Origin: Axinella damicornis
Taxonomy: Eukaryota; Porifera; Demospongiae; Axinellida; Axinellidae
Assembly (NCBI GenBank): GCA_963931865.1
Contig: OZ007507.1
Coordinates: 1,181,913 to 1,245,912, forward strand
Direction: 5' to 3'
Length of the DNA: 64,000 nt
Of the stretch, positions 11,355 to 46,900 are shown piece after piece. A model generated the notes under the pieces. It did not search any database, had not been told where the DNA came from, and saw only the letters and a list, made by a program, of their open reading frames with translations. The first letter of the stretch is position 1. Every line of letters begins with the position of its first letter. A program made the position numbers and the translations under genes.

Positions 11355-11435
11355 GACGTTTGAAGTACTATAGGGTGAATTCTGGCTCTTGAAGAGATGC
11401 AGTTTCTTTTTTCTGGCAATTGCTGAATAGGGATC

Positions 11436-11444
11436 ATTTATAAG
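11436..11444 (-). promoter_or_regulatory. TATA box of family member B
   Basis: The minus-strand reading is CTTATAAAT, about 82 bases upstream of the ATG at 11354. Members C and D have TATA boxes at similar distances (about 94), which supports these short frames as real transcription units and fixes their start codons. Confidence 0.6.
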
Positions 11445-11537
11445 CCCTCCGGAACACAGCTTTGTGTAGGGTGAATGTCATGAGGCGTGAATGAGCTCTT
11501 TTGTGTGTACAATGCATACCGAACTTTCTCTTCACTG

Positions 11538-11585
11538 CTTAACAACAGCACAATAGACACATCTCCCTCCTCCTTCACACCTTTT
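11538..11585 (-). promoter_or_regulatory. Conserved upstream box, unit B
   Basis: Copy of the block described at 9613. It lies about 184 bases upstream of the member B start and about 95 bases beyond its TATA box. Confidence 0.5.
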
Positions 11586-12668
11586 ATATGTGTGGAACTT
11601 TGCACCTGTGACTGGCAGTATTTGAAACTGTGAAACTGTGATTGACGGTGCTTGCTTGCTCAGATTTGGGTCAGCCTGACATAGGAATGAGTTTATGCTA
11701 AATTGCCAGTTCGGGGACAGAGATCTGCTGCCAATATATGTAGTACAAGTCCTAGTCATCAATGTAGTCCCCAATATATTCCTGCCAGGCTATGTCATCA
11801 GATGAAATTTGTACTGACCACGCACATACTGCAGGGTACAAGTAAAATCCTGAAAGTTGCTTTCATTTCATTTTTTGAATTGTAGATGCTTCTCCGGATC
11901 CGAGTCCCATACCAATTCAGCGTTTAATTGTGCTGGGATAATTTTGAGTGTGTTATGTAGATACCCTCTAGCATACCAGTATGCTGTATGCTGGCATGAC
12001 AATTGTTGTCCTTCCATCCGTGCCAATAGCTTGCTAGCTACGTACCTGCAGTTCTGCCAGTGACTAATACCTGTGGCTCTTCAGCCACCAGGCTGAGCAT
12101 AATACTTAGGTTCAGGGCTAATGTTGAGCGTCATTTGCCAACACCTGCATTTACAATAAATTGTGCTGTTTATACCATAAAATAAGATGATCTGCGGTAA
12201 AAGACTGTCCTATATAAATGATAGAATTGCGTTACTGTGTTTCAAGACTAACAACAGGTAGCTAGTGGCAGTATAACTGTTCTACACTGTTGAGGAGATG
12301 CTAAAGTTGTGGAGTTTGTTAGCAAGTGATATGGCTTCTGTCATAATAGACAAGGATACGTACATGTACATAGCAACATAGGCTAATAGCTTTCTACATG
12401 CATGTGAGTGCATGGCCAAACCTTGGAGTCAACTCCAAAGGGAACAAAGGCAACAAGCCTTGCCCTCCTCCAGTGCGGCAGTATAATCACATGCACTTTC
12501 AATGCTCGATCACTATATAAATGAATTACTCAGTATTCCTGTAAGAACCTTTTCCTGAGATAGTTGAGATTCAATATAGTACCATGACCACTGTATGTTG
12601 GGGCTGCATACAATGTATTATAGTACTGGGCAATTTCCGATTGTGCAACAGCTGAGGAAACCTCCCTC

Positions 12669-12815
12669 ACTGATAGCTAGCTACATGAATGCTTTGCCGC
12701 GGAATGCTCTCTGATAGCTACAGGAATGTGCTAGAGCATGCTTTGCCGCGGCCCGCTCACTGATAGCTACATGAATGTGCTAGAACATGCTTTGCCGCGG
12801 CCCGCTTACTGATAA
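12669..12815. repeat. Three-copy ~50-bp tandem repeat
   Basis: Units share tgatagctacatgaatg and gctttgccgcgg strings. The GC-rich gccgcgg core stands out against AT-rich surroundings. The first copy is shorter than the others. Confidence 0.75.
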
Positions 12816-12892
12816 TAGCAGGTGAGATTCATGTACGTGGTTCTCAATCTGTTCTAATAATGCTGTTCTGACATGCCTCATTACTACTGCAA

Positions 12893-13180
12893 CTGCCCTG
12901 AGTGAGACGTAGCTAGATAAGCAGCTGCCCTGAGTGAGACGTAGCTAGATAAGCAGCTGCCCTGAGTGAGACGTAGCTAGCTACTGCAGCTGCCCTGAGT
13001 GAGACGTAGCTAGATAAGCAGCTGCCCTGAGTGAGACGTAGCTAGCTACTGCAGCTGCCCTGAGTGAGACGTAGCTAGATAAGCAGCTGCCCTGAGTGAG
13101 ACGTAGCTAGATAAGCAGCTGCCCTGAGTGAGACGTAGCTAGCTACTGCAGCTGCCCTGAGTGAGACGTAGCTAGATAAA
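12893..13180. repeat. Nine-copy 32-33-bp minisatellite with two unit types
   Basis: Every unit starts ctgccctgagtgagacgtag. Units end either agataagcag (type A) or agctactgcag (type B). The order read left to right is A A B A B A A B A, suggesting that expansion copied multi-unit blocks. Confidence 0.85.
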
Positions 13181-13707
13181 TATTTGGATACCACGTGCAT
13201 GCACTATCCTACTAACGGTGATTAAGTGATTGAGTGAAGTAAGCAACTATAACCCAACGTTGGCTGCAACTAAGTAAGGCTGGACACAATTTGTTTTTGT
13301 GTCACTATTAAGATAACTGGTCAAATTGTTGCTCAGCACTGGAAAAAAAACATCAGCCGGGCAATTAGTGAATCACTATAAATCAACCAATCAATCAACC
13401 AGCCAACCAATTAACCAAGTTGACCATATTGATCAATCAACCAACAATCATAACTATCATCGACCAATGCATTTACAATTAGTCAACACTGAATCAAGTA
13501 TTAATAGATCAATCAACAAACAGGTATCAAATCAGCAGTTTAATAAATCAATCAACAAATCAAGTTTTGTATAAATCAGCAATTTAATAAATGAATCAAG
13601 CAGTCAATCCATCAATCAATCAATCAAAATGTGTGCTATAATGATCCACTAAGTCTTTATTGTTGTATCCTGCAAGAGCTATAGACTATACAAAGAGTTA
13701 TAGCTGT

Positions 13708-14097
13708 TTATTGCCAATGCATTGCTGGATGGTCCCAAGTAGAATTCATTGGTCCGATGTAGCACGTAATAACAGGTGCTTCAGGCATTGTTCCCCCCTT
13801 TGTACAGGACCAGCACCCTCTGAACCCTGCATACCTAACACAGTTGACCTGCTCAGGGCGGTCACTGGGTGGGGAAGCAGTTGAAGTAGTGGCAGCAACT
13901 TCTGCTTCTGCTTCACTCTCATCAAAATCATTCTCACGAATGTCGTTCTCAAGAACTTCGTTCTCTGCTTTGGCTATAATTGTTTGAAACACTTGTAGCA
14001 TTGTCTCAGCATCTTCTTTTGACACCGGAGGTCCCTGTGTAGACCGTGCAATCTCATAGCTGACCAACAGGACAGTCACCGCCAGCAGGAGCTTCAT
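13708..14097 (-). CDS. Small secreted four-cysteine protein, family member C
   Basis: Intronless, 129 aa from the ATG at 14097. The frame is open to 14268, but the TATA box at 14191-14200 lies between that upstream Met and this one, and only this start gives a signal peptide (MKLLLAVTVLLVSYEIARS). After cleavage, PPVSKEDAETMLQVFQTIIA matches members B and D. An unusually acidic insert (EVLENDIRENDFDESEAEAE) follows, then the cysteine motif C-x8-C-x2-C-x12-C and the tail IGPMNSTWD shared with member D, whose NST is a possible glycosylation site. Function unknown; the family has no known relatives that I recognise. Confidence 0.72.
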   Translation of the reverse strand: MKLLLAVTVLLVSYEIARSTQGPPVSKEDAETMLQVFQTIIAKAENEVLENDIRENDFDESEAEAEVAATTSTASPPSDRPEQVNCVRYAGFRGCWSCTKGGTMPEAPVITCYIGPMNSTWDHPAMHWQ

Positions 14098-14190
14098 GAC
14101 ATTGAAATTTAAAGCACTAAGATGAAATTTGTCACTTGAAGCTGCAGTTTTTATCCGGATCTTGACAATTGCCAAATTGATAACATCGAT

Positions 14191-14200
14191 CCTTTTATAG
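14191..14200 (-). promoter_or_regulatory. TATA box of family member C
   Basis: The minus-strand reading is CTATAAAAGG, a near-consensus TATA box about 94 bases upstream of the ATG at 14097. Confidence 0.7.
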
Positions 14201-14292
14201 GTCTTCCAGGACACACTTTGTGTAGGGTGAATGTCATGAGGCGTGAGTGAACTCTTTTGTGTGCTCAATGCATGCCCAACGTTCCCTCAATG

Positions 14293-14340
14293 CTTAACAA
14301 CAGCACAATAGACACATCTCCCTCCTCCCTCACACCTTTT
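14293..14340 (-). promoter_or_regulatory. Conserved upstream box, unit C
   Basis: Copy of the block described at 9613, about 195 bases upstream of the member C start and about 93 bases beyond its TATA box. Confidence 0.5.
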
Positions 14341-14441
14341 GTATGTGTGGAACTTTGCACCTGTGACTGAAAGTGTGAAACTGTGATTGACACGTACAGC
14401 GTTGTTTACTCAGATTGTGTATGGGAATGAGCCACTGGTTT

Positions 14442-15668
14442 CTCACTGTACGTAAGGCCTGGGTCGGAATAGGCCAGCCCGCACCAACGCGCGCCACCAA
14501 TATTGCAGCGCGCGGCGTACTCAGCGCATGACTGTCATGTGACCGATGAACAAACGAGTGTTGTGTGTTGTCTCGCGGGCTAGACTCTCACACGGGCAGG
14601 ACAGAGCTCTGACAGTAGGCAGACGTTCGAGGCAACTCCGAACAGATGGTAAGTCATAGCATGCTATCATGGGAGCGAAATTAATGCCGTAGCAGGACTA
14701 TTAAACAGTTATCATGTGACATCGTGTTGAGTGTAGCTAGCTACTACTAGTCTCGGTACCGAGACTGTAGCTACGTACTACGTTCAGCAAGCTTTGTGTG
14801 TAACCTCGCTCACTGCATGCAAGTCTTGGCCTGAGATGAATGTAGGATCTAGGAGTGCTGTGTTGGTGTCACACTACAATTGTCTCTCCACTTTGCAGCT
14901 GTATGCCCAAAGAATTATCAAGTCTCCTGTCACACAGCCTTATAACTGTATTATAATCATGCTATTACGATTGTACATTATGTGCATTGCTTGTTGCGAT
15001 CAATGTAGTGTCTTGTATCGAGTACCATGCAGCTGCCTGATTTTAAGTGCTCTAGACTCCGCCCACAATAACTATTTTGAGGGTGTGCCCAGCAGTTTTC
15101 ACGTGACTGTCATTTGATAATGGCCGCATAGAGACAGTGGTAGAGCGTTACCGATTATACGCAAAACTTCCCGAGTAGCTAGCGAGTTTCTGTGTACCTT
15201 GAAGGTCTTAGCTTGTGTAGCTCTATTAGTCTACCGCGTAGATTTCTTGTTCATGGATGCTGAAGTTCGTTATTGACGGTTGAAGTTCTACCTGGGGTGG
15301 CCAACTCACGCCTGGCTGGCTTAGTTAGGTATGTTCCTGAGCGAGCTAGGCTAATCTACGCGTCCAAAAGATAGAACCAAGTGAGTCTTTCAACATGCCA
15401 CCTTAAAAGTTAGAGTTCATGATGTGTACGTTTTGCGTATCTTGGGTCAAAAACTTGGCTGGGTGTGGCTCAACTTGTGGCGTCCTCCTTGCTCACGTGA
15501 GCGCTATCCCAGAGAAAATATATATTTTTCATGAAGACTAGACATACTTCTACCCATAAAACATGTTTGGTTTTGATACAGTCTAACTTATTGGAGAAAT
15601 TACTAAAAGAATATAGCATATCACTTTTCACCAGAAATTGGCCTGACCCAGGCCTTACATACAGTGAG
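14442..15668. mobile_element. 1.2-kb element with 24-bp terminal inverted repeats
   Basis: The left end (14442-14465) and the reverse complement of the right end (15645-15668) agree over 24 bases, starting CTCACTG and including TAAGGCCTGGGTC, with one mismatch. The inverted similarity continues weakly inward (aggcca). The element interrupts the upstream region of family unit C, whose sequence resumes right after it; a short ttt flanks both sides. No transposase is encoded. The left part is GC-rich (gcgcgcgg strings) and contains an ATG directly followed by a good splice donor (atg|gtaagt at 14646-14651). It looks like a non-autonomous DNA transposon that may carry promoter-like sequence. Confidence 0.7.
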
Positions 15669-15741
15669 TTTCAATTTGGGTAGAGATTTGCTGTCATTGT
15701 AGCTCCCCCCACAGTACATGTCCTAGCCATTCATTCTTTGG

Positions 15742-15870
15742 TTTGTGGTTCCAAATTTCCCTTCACTGCTTAACAACAGCACAATAGACACATCTCCCTC
15801 CTTCACACCTTTTGTATGACTGACACTGCTACCTGTGACTGAAAGTGTGAAACTGTGATTGACAGCTCTT
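15742..15870 (-). promoter_or_regulatory. Orphan family upstream region with no gene
   Basis: The conserved box recurs at 15769-15796 together with the downstream-matching strings cttcacaccttttg and acctgtgactgaaagtgtgaaactgtg. To its left there is no family gene and no TATA box. The sequence joins abruptly to unit C's own upstream region at about 15740. I read this as a fifth duplicated unit whose gene was deleted by recombination between units. Confidence 0.5.
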
Positions 15871-16187
15871 AATTGTTTACATGCTCAGATTCTGGCTCAA
15901 GAGTCTGCGGTTTGGGCAGGGATCTGCAGTCACTGCGGTCCAGTTCATTCTTCTGGAATGGGGTTCTGATTTGGATATATTGTGCCAGGCTGTGCCATCC
16001 AACCTAGTCTCTGCACACATGCAAGTGAAATCTTTGAAAGTGGCTTTCATTTGTACGTGGATTTGAGTTGAATTATGAGCCGCTTGGTATACATATAAGT
16101 ATCCCATTTTGTACTGGAGCTTTGGCTGTTGAGGCTACAGTCTTCATTGGGCAATTTTTGTTGTGAAACAATTTACAACAACTTTGT

Positions 16188-16386
16188 TCACTCATATGAG
16201 TGTGCTACGTAGGACGTGTTGCGTTGCTCACCTGATATGAGTGTGCTAGGACGTGTTGCATTGCTCACCTGATATGAGTGTGCTACGTAGGACGTGTTGC
16301 GTTGCTCATCTGATATGAGTGTGCAAGGACGTGTTGCGTTGCTCACCTGATATGAGTGTGCTAGGACGTGTTGCATTGCTCACCTT
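16188..16386. repeat. ~40-45-bp minisatellite
   Basis: Four to five units contain tgatatgagtgtgctac and ggacgtgttgcgttgctcac; alternate units lack the ctac insert. The open frame across it is repeat read-through. Confidence 0.75.
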
Positions 16387-16727
16387 ATAAGGAGAACATG
16401 CTTTGCTGGAACTGTTTCTTGTAGTCACTTGGTGCACTCTCAGTCCGTAAATTACTCTCACCGTACGCGTAATCAATCAACCAGTTAACCTATCAATCAG
16501 CCAGTCCACCAATAATACTAATTAGGTAGTTGACCATCAATCAGCCAGTCAGAATTTCACGATCAACAATTATTCAACATAAATCAATCAACAAATTATT
16601 ATCCACAAGTCCATCCATCGAAATGTGTGTTAGCTATGATTATAGTACATCTACTACTAGCATGATAATATGAACTAGTACACTAGAAACATACGTATGC
16701 AAAGAGTTGTGCCAATAATTTATTGGA
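16387..16727. other. AATC-rich tract 3' of family member D
   Basis: At about 16465-16620, degenerate aatcaatcaacc and aatcagccag strings match the tracts 3' of members B and C. No gene. Confidence 0.5.
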
Positions 16728-17102
16728 TCAGAAGCTTTTATTCCAAGTTGAATGCATTGGCCCCAAGAAGCAGAAGACAACAGGCTTATCGGTCCCTTGC
16801 GTACATGAATAGCAGTACCCCTTGAAGTTTGTGTTTGCAATTGTGGTGCAGTTGACCTCCGGAGCAAGGCCTCCAGTGGGTGAGGCAGCAGTTGAAGAAG
16901 GAACTGTAGTAACGGAGGTTTGATTTGATGGGGCAGCAGTTGCTGTTTGATTCTCGTGAGCACTGTCTTCAACTGAGGCTGCAATTGTTCGAATCTCTTG
17001 CAGCATCACCTCGGCTTCTTCCTCCGACACTGGAGCTGCCCGTACAGATGGTACAAACTTAAAGGTAACCAACAGGACAGTCACTGCCAGGAGGAGCTTC
17101 AT
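16728..17102 (-). CDS. Small secreted four-cysteine protein, family member D
   Basis: Intronless, 124 aa. Signal peptide MKLLLAVTVLLVTFKFVPS, then APVSEEEAEVMLQEIRTIAA, a Thr/Ser-rich linker with NQT sites, the cysteine motif C-x11-C-x2-C-x10-C and the tail LGPMHSTW shared with member C. The signal peptide is nearly identical to that of member C, while the linker is freely variable. That pattern is common in secreted peptides under diversifying pressure, but I have not measured it. It is transcribed in the same direction as the other copies. No function assigned. Confidence 0.72.
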   Translation of the reverse strand: MKLLLAVTVLLVTFKFVPSVRAAPVSEEEAEVMLQEIRTIAASVEDSAHENQTATAAPSNQTSVTTVPSSTAASPTGGLAPEVNCTTIANTNFKGYCYSCTQGTDKPVVFCFLGPMHSTWNKSF

Positions 17103-17196
17103 GATGTCTGAGCACTTCGGTTAATCCTGCATCTGTCACTTGAAGCTGCAAGTTTATTAGAATCTTGACTATTGTCAGGTACGCAACATCACTCCC

Positions 17197-17204
17197 TTAT
17201 ATAG
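17197..17204 (-). promoter_or_regulatory. TATA box of family member D
   Basis: The minus-strand reading is CTATATAAG, about 95 bases upstream of the ATG at 17102, matching the placement in member C. Confidence 0.65.
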
Positions 17205-17298
17205 ATTTGTAGGACACACCCATTGTAAGGTGCATGTGAATGTAATGCGACAATACTGATGAACCCTTTTGTGTGTAAATATAGGTACAGATTCACAC

Positions 17299-17335
17299 AC
17301 ATCACAATAGACACACCTCCCTCCTTCACACCTTT
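17299..17335 (-). promoter_or_regulatory. Conserved upstream box, unit D (shortened)
   Basis: Only the part catcacaatagacacacctcc and the following ctccttcacacctttc are kept. The aacaacagca portion found in the other units is lost. Confidence 0.4.
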
Positions 17336-17688
17336 CAATTGTGCGTCTGAATATATGCAGTGTAGCTATCATGTGACCGGAAGTGCTTGAAACTGTGATC
17401 GACAGTTCAATCATACATACTTGTGTTGCTCAGATTCTGGCAATCTCTGGTTCTGCAGTTTGGGCATGCAGTTTTGCTGGCACTGTAACTAAGCACACAG
17501 TGATCCAACACCTGCTGTTAGGTCCTGCAGTTCATTCTTCATTTGAGTTGGAATATGTGCTTCCTAATTTGGATATACAAAAGTCACATATCCCTGCCTG
17601 AGGCTGTGCCATCAGAATTCTACATTGCTACAGACGGTCCTGGAGAAGGTTATTGTCGGGCTACGACATATATCGCCGCACCAGTGCA

Positions 17689-18055
17689 GATGGCCAGGAC
17701 AGCCTGCATGGGAATGCTCGAGGCTAGGTGAAGGACTAGCCTTGTTCCCAGGACAGCCTGCATGGGAATGCTCAAGGCTAGGTGAAGGACTAGCCTTGTT
17801 CCCAGGACAGCCTGCATGGGGATGCTCAAGGCTAGGTGAAGGACTAGCCTTGTTCCCAGGACAGCCTGCACGGGGATGCTTGAGGCTAGGTGAAGGACTA
17901 GCCTTGTTCCCAGGACAGCCTGCACGGGGATGCTTGAGGCTAGGTGAAGGACTAGCCTTGTTCCCAGGACAGCCTGCATGGGAATGCTCAAGGCTAGGTG
18001 AAGGACTAGCCTTGTTCCCAGGACAGCCTGCATGGGAATGCTCGAGGCTATATAT
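17689..18055. repeat. 54-bp minisatellite built from hairpin-element ends
   Basis: About seven units of 54 bp. Each carries ctagccttgttcccagg at one side and a gctcaaggctag string at the other, close to the terminal repeat (TAGCCTCGTTCCCAGGC) of the hairpin mobile elements described at 51354. The unit length is a multiple of three, which keeps frames open on both strands; the resulting frames are not genes. Confidence 0.8.
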
Positions 18056-18430
18056 GAAGGATGGGAAAATAGATCATGCAAACACAGTATAACTGCACTC
18101 CAGTGCCGAGACAAATACCTTCAAACATGTCACCTGGCCTTAAATTGAGTTGCCTCTTCTCTATTTACACTCTGGCCAGAGTACCATGTATGTACTGTAT
18201 TGTTGCTTGACCCTTTAGGATGTCAGGATCGAAGTGGTCCACTCGTGCACGTGATGTCTATTGAATTCAAGTGTGATAATTATTACTATTATGATGATGA
18301 ATGTGCAACAACAAAAAATGATGCAGAAATGAAAATGATGCAGAAATGATAAACAACTCAACAAAGTCGCAATCAATTACACACAATGAAAGTGATGCCA
18401 AATTGAGTGGGTATACAGTACATGACCCTG

Positions 18431-28884
<10,454 letters not shown>

Positions 28885-29323
28885 CACCACTTCGTAAATC
28901 TCTATAAGTGGGCAGCAGCAGGTTTTGGTAAACAACCCTTTCACCTCCAAATTAGAAAATAAGTGTATCCGTATCTAGTGCAGCTGTCCGTGTTCCAGCT
29001 CGCCTGTCTATTTGCAGTACCTGAGGAATAGATCCGGACAACTGTACGGGACGAGCAGCAGACGAGGCGCCCTAGCTCTCCTCCTCTCGACTTTCGGTCT
29101 CGCTAAAAACAGCACAACAACCACACCCTCGCGGCCTGCCCCTTCCTACCGATAATAATTAATTAATTAGCAGGTTCATCCCCACGTCAAATGACCTCTC
29201 GTCATGATAATATGAACGCATGCATAATCGAATTCATTGTTGGTATCGGACTTCAGTGAAAGGACTGTCCATTACTGTAGACTGACATTGAGCTAGAGTG
29301 TTTGACTGCGGACTCGCTAAGCT
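28885..29323. promoter_or_regulatory. Shared divergent LIMK-SSH promoter region
   Basis: These 439 bp separate the two start codons. On the LIMK side a likely 5'-UTR exon ends at a good donor (cctcag|gtactg, 29021) and rejoins at an acceptor ending next to 28901, so LIMK transcription probably starts near 29100. The core left for both promoters is then about 200 bp. It contains TA-rich (ttaattaatt) and cacgtca strings. No TATA box is evident. Start sites are inferred, not seen. Confidence 0.65.
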
Positions 29324-43527
<14,204 letters not shown>

Positions 43528-43908
43528 AAACCTCTTCAACTTTTATGTATATCATGCGAGATCAGTTGGAGCACGTGTGTGTGTTTGAATCACTCAACCG
43601 TCCAGTTATATGTATCAACTCGAGTGTTCCGTGTTTGTGTTGGTGGTCGTCTTTATATAGCATACTTGAAACTTCCATTTATGGTCGTGTGTAAATGTGG
43701 CTATTTTTATATGTATACATGTATGACATTGTATATTATTGTGTGTGGCCTTCAGTGCCTCGCAAGTTGGCTCAAAGATTATTATATTGTTTGTTTCTTC
43801 CATCGAATATTTGGCAGTGAAACTGACAATGGCAATTGTGTATATATAACCTCGAGCTGAATATCATCAGTTGCTGGTAGTTGACGTACGCTCTCAGTGA
43901 CATCATGA
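43528..43908. other. Convergent SSH / PIH1D1 3' intergenic region
   Basis: Only 381 bp separate the two stop codons, so the 3' untranslated regions probably meet or overlap. No canonical AATAAA signal stands out in either direction. Open frames here are spurious. Confidence 0.6.
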
Positions 43909-46900
43909 TTATACTGGAGCGTTTCCAGTTACTGGTAGTGTGACAGTCAAGACTTGACTCCTCCTGTTGAACTGAGCCCCTGCTTCCCCACTGTCTACCA
44001 GATACGGCAGGTCTATGTCGAGCAAGAAGAGGCACGGTCGGGTCTGCAGGAGTACTCTGTCCTCACCCACATCCAGCTGGAGGTTCTTGGAAGAGTGCTG
44101 AGAGGGAGGGAGGTGGGGGGAGCATTAACCTTGTTCCCTGGCCTCTACCCACAATTGCTTCCAACTGGCTAGCCTCATTCCCAGGCACTCACTGTACCGA
44201 GTGCCTGGGAACGACGCTAGCAACAGGCTTGCAGTATAGAAAACAGAGGTGTGTCTGGTGCGTAAATTAATAGTCTCGTGCATGCCCAGTCGGAAAATCG
44301 GAAGAGAAAGGAGAGTCTGGAAAATGGCTTACTAGCAGGTGCAGCAGAGGGCTAATTAGCAGATGCAATGCATGAGGCAGACGCAATGCATACGTCAGTG
44401 AAAAGTAATACGGTTTCCGCAAACATGCACTGTGCTTTAATTAGCTATGCTAACATTCTAGCAGGCTGGCAAGAGGTAGCAATAGCAAGCCACCCCATTC
44501 ACCAGGAGGGAGTCTGGGAACAAGGCTAACCAAATCCTACTGTCTGACTATTCTGACGGAGGGCAGCTAGGGCACGGAAAGTCTGGGAAAGAGACTTGTG
44601 CGTATTATACATAACCAGTCACTCATTCAGAGTTAGACTTGTGCTACTGTTAGGTTAGCCAGCACACCAACACACCACACACACACACTGGATGAGAGCT
44701 TACGATTCCTGGCAGCTGCACCTCCATTACAAGGAACTCAGGAAGTTCTCCCAGGAGTGGCTCACGTAAGATAGTGTACTGGGGCTCCGGAACTGAGCTG
44801 CGGGGAAACACATGGTCAGCACAAGGTCAGCACATGGTCAGCACATGGTCAGCACATGGTCAGCACATGGACAGCACATGGTCAGCACATGGTCAGCACA
44901 TGGTCAGCATATGGATGGTCAGCATATGCAGCTCACTTCAGTAGAGAACTGTTGGTGTGCACTGTGTAACACACTCAGTATACCTGGCTTGCATAACTTT
45001 GCATTCTTGGAGCTCATTCTAGCAATCTCAGTGTACTATTGGTGTACTTGTGTAACACGAAACAGTGCACCTGGCTTGCGTTCTTGAGCTCAACCCAGTA
45101 AATCTTGGCATATCCTACTATTGGTGGTCGAATGTGCTGTGCAATATCACATACGTTGCTGGTTGTTCTGCAGCTGCTGGCCTCCTGGATCTATAGACGC
45201 TCTGCCTTCCTTCCCTTTGACTGCATTCGGAGAATACTTCATGTCAACAAACACATCACAGATTTGGTAATGTGTTGGGTTTGTCACACCAACAAATACA
45301 CACCACTCTATTTGAGTATCAAACGTGTTTGATCAACCCAAGAGGTCCAGTAAGGTGCCAACAAAGATAGGTTTCTTCAGTAGCTTGACATGCACCACCA
45401 TTATGAATCAAAGTTGTGCAATGGGGCTACCCGGTTGAATTGTGTACACAGATGTAGCAGTCACAGATGTAGCAGTCACAGACCCCCAAAACAACTGTGT
45501 ACATGGATGGCCAAGGAGGCCGGGGATGGGTCGACACAACAAAATATTGCACTTGAGAACTGCTCCCAGGGTGTCTACCGTCTGTCTAGTGTCCACCTCA
45601 TATCACTGCAAGTGACCAAATGCCGGAGGTAGTGAAGGACTGGGAACGAGGCTATGCTGTGGTGAAGGACTGGGAACGAGGCTATGCTGTGGTGAAGGAC
45701 CGGGAATGAGGCTATGCTGTGGTGAAGGACTGGGAACGAGGCTATGCTGTGGTGAAGGACTGGGAACGAGGCTATGCTGTGGTGAAGGACTGGGAACGAG
45801 GCTATGCTGTGGTGAAGGACCGGGAATGAGGCTATGCTGTGGTGAAGGACTGGGAACGAGGCTATGCTGTGGTGAAGGACTGGGAACGAGGCTATGCTGT
45901 GGTGAAGGACTGGGAATGAGGCTATGCTGTGGTGAAGGACTGGGAATGAGGCTATGCTGTGGTGAAGGACTGGGAACGAGGCTATGCTGTGGTGAAGGAC
46001 TGGGAATGAGGCTATGCTGTGGTGAAGGACTGGGAACGAGGCTATGCTGTGGTGAAGGACTGGGAACGAGGCTATGCTGTGGTGAAGGACTGGGAACGAG
46101 GCTATGCTGTGGTGAAGGACTGGGAACGAGGCTATGCTGTGGTGAAGGACTGGGAACGAGGCTATGCTGTGGTGAAGGACTGGGAATGAGGCTATGCTGT
46201 GGTGAAGGACTGGGAACGAGGCTATGCTGTGGTGAAGGACTGGGAATGAGGCTATGCTGTGGTGAAGGACTGGGAACGAGGCTATGCTGTGGTGAAGGAC
46301 TGGGAACGAGGCTAGGTTGTTTATGGTGAAGGACTGGGAATGAGGCTAGGTTGTTTATGGTGAAGGACTGGGAATGAGGCTAGGCTGCTCGTGAACTAGG
46401 GCACGAATATACCAAAGTGACTGACCTGTCCATTTCAATGATGAATGGCTTTGGCTTCTGTCGCACTCTCTGCTCCGGCAGTGTACCCAGGAACGCCCGC
46501 TTCTTCATGGCCTTGCAGTCTGCAGACGATCCAAGAACAAAACTACAAAATCACTTGGTTGGAGCAACAACCCCCCCTTCCCCCTCCCCCTTCTAAAACT
46601 GCAACAAACAAATTTAATGTTGCAAACAGTCAACTGAGAGTGGAGACGCAGAGTAGAGTAGACAAGACTTTGCAAAATGCAAAATCAACGAACCATATCA
46701 GCTAAGGTGCTGTTTCAAGCCATTCTCCTGCTACGCAAGATGTATCTTTTGTCATGCAACACTGCTTGTGATGAACTTCCAAGCTGCAAGCAAGAGCGCA
46801 TGATGACATCATCCTTACAACGAAATAATGATGATATCATCATGCACTCTTGGTGCAAAGAACTCAGTCCAGGCCCCTCCCAGCTTTCAGTCACCTGCAG

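Larger units (their letters stand above)
11586..13707. other. Spacer between family units B and C with minisatellites
   Basis: No gene seen. It holds the rest of the duplicated upstream region (to about 12000), a roughly 50-bp repeat (about 12669-12815), a 32-33-bp array (12893-13180) and an AATC-rich tract (about 13370-13635). The open frame at 13326 is only the AATC tract read through. Confidence 0.55.

Noticed and set aside
12893..13180. CRISPR-like array of regular repeats
   Set aside because: Units are contiguous with no unique spacers and the DNA is eukaryotic.
14098..14268. 57-residue N-terminal extension of family member C
   Set aside because: A TATA box lies between the upstream Met and the signal-peptide Met at 14097; members B and D lack such an extension.
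43954..45332. Plus-strand exon-like frames at 43983-44096, 44680-44770 and 45169-45265 with apparent acceptors
   Set aside because: The minus strand of the same places gives PIH1D1 C-terminal exons with matching family sequence and phase; the plus-strand products match nothing.
45706..46329. 207-residue frame of regular 10-residue repeats
   Set aside because: It is a 30-bp minisatellite in a PIH1D1 intron read in frame; no promoter or family.
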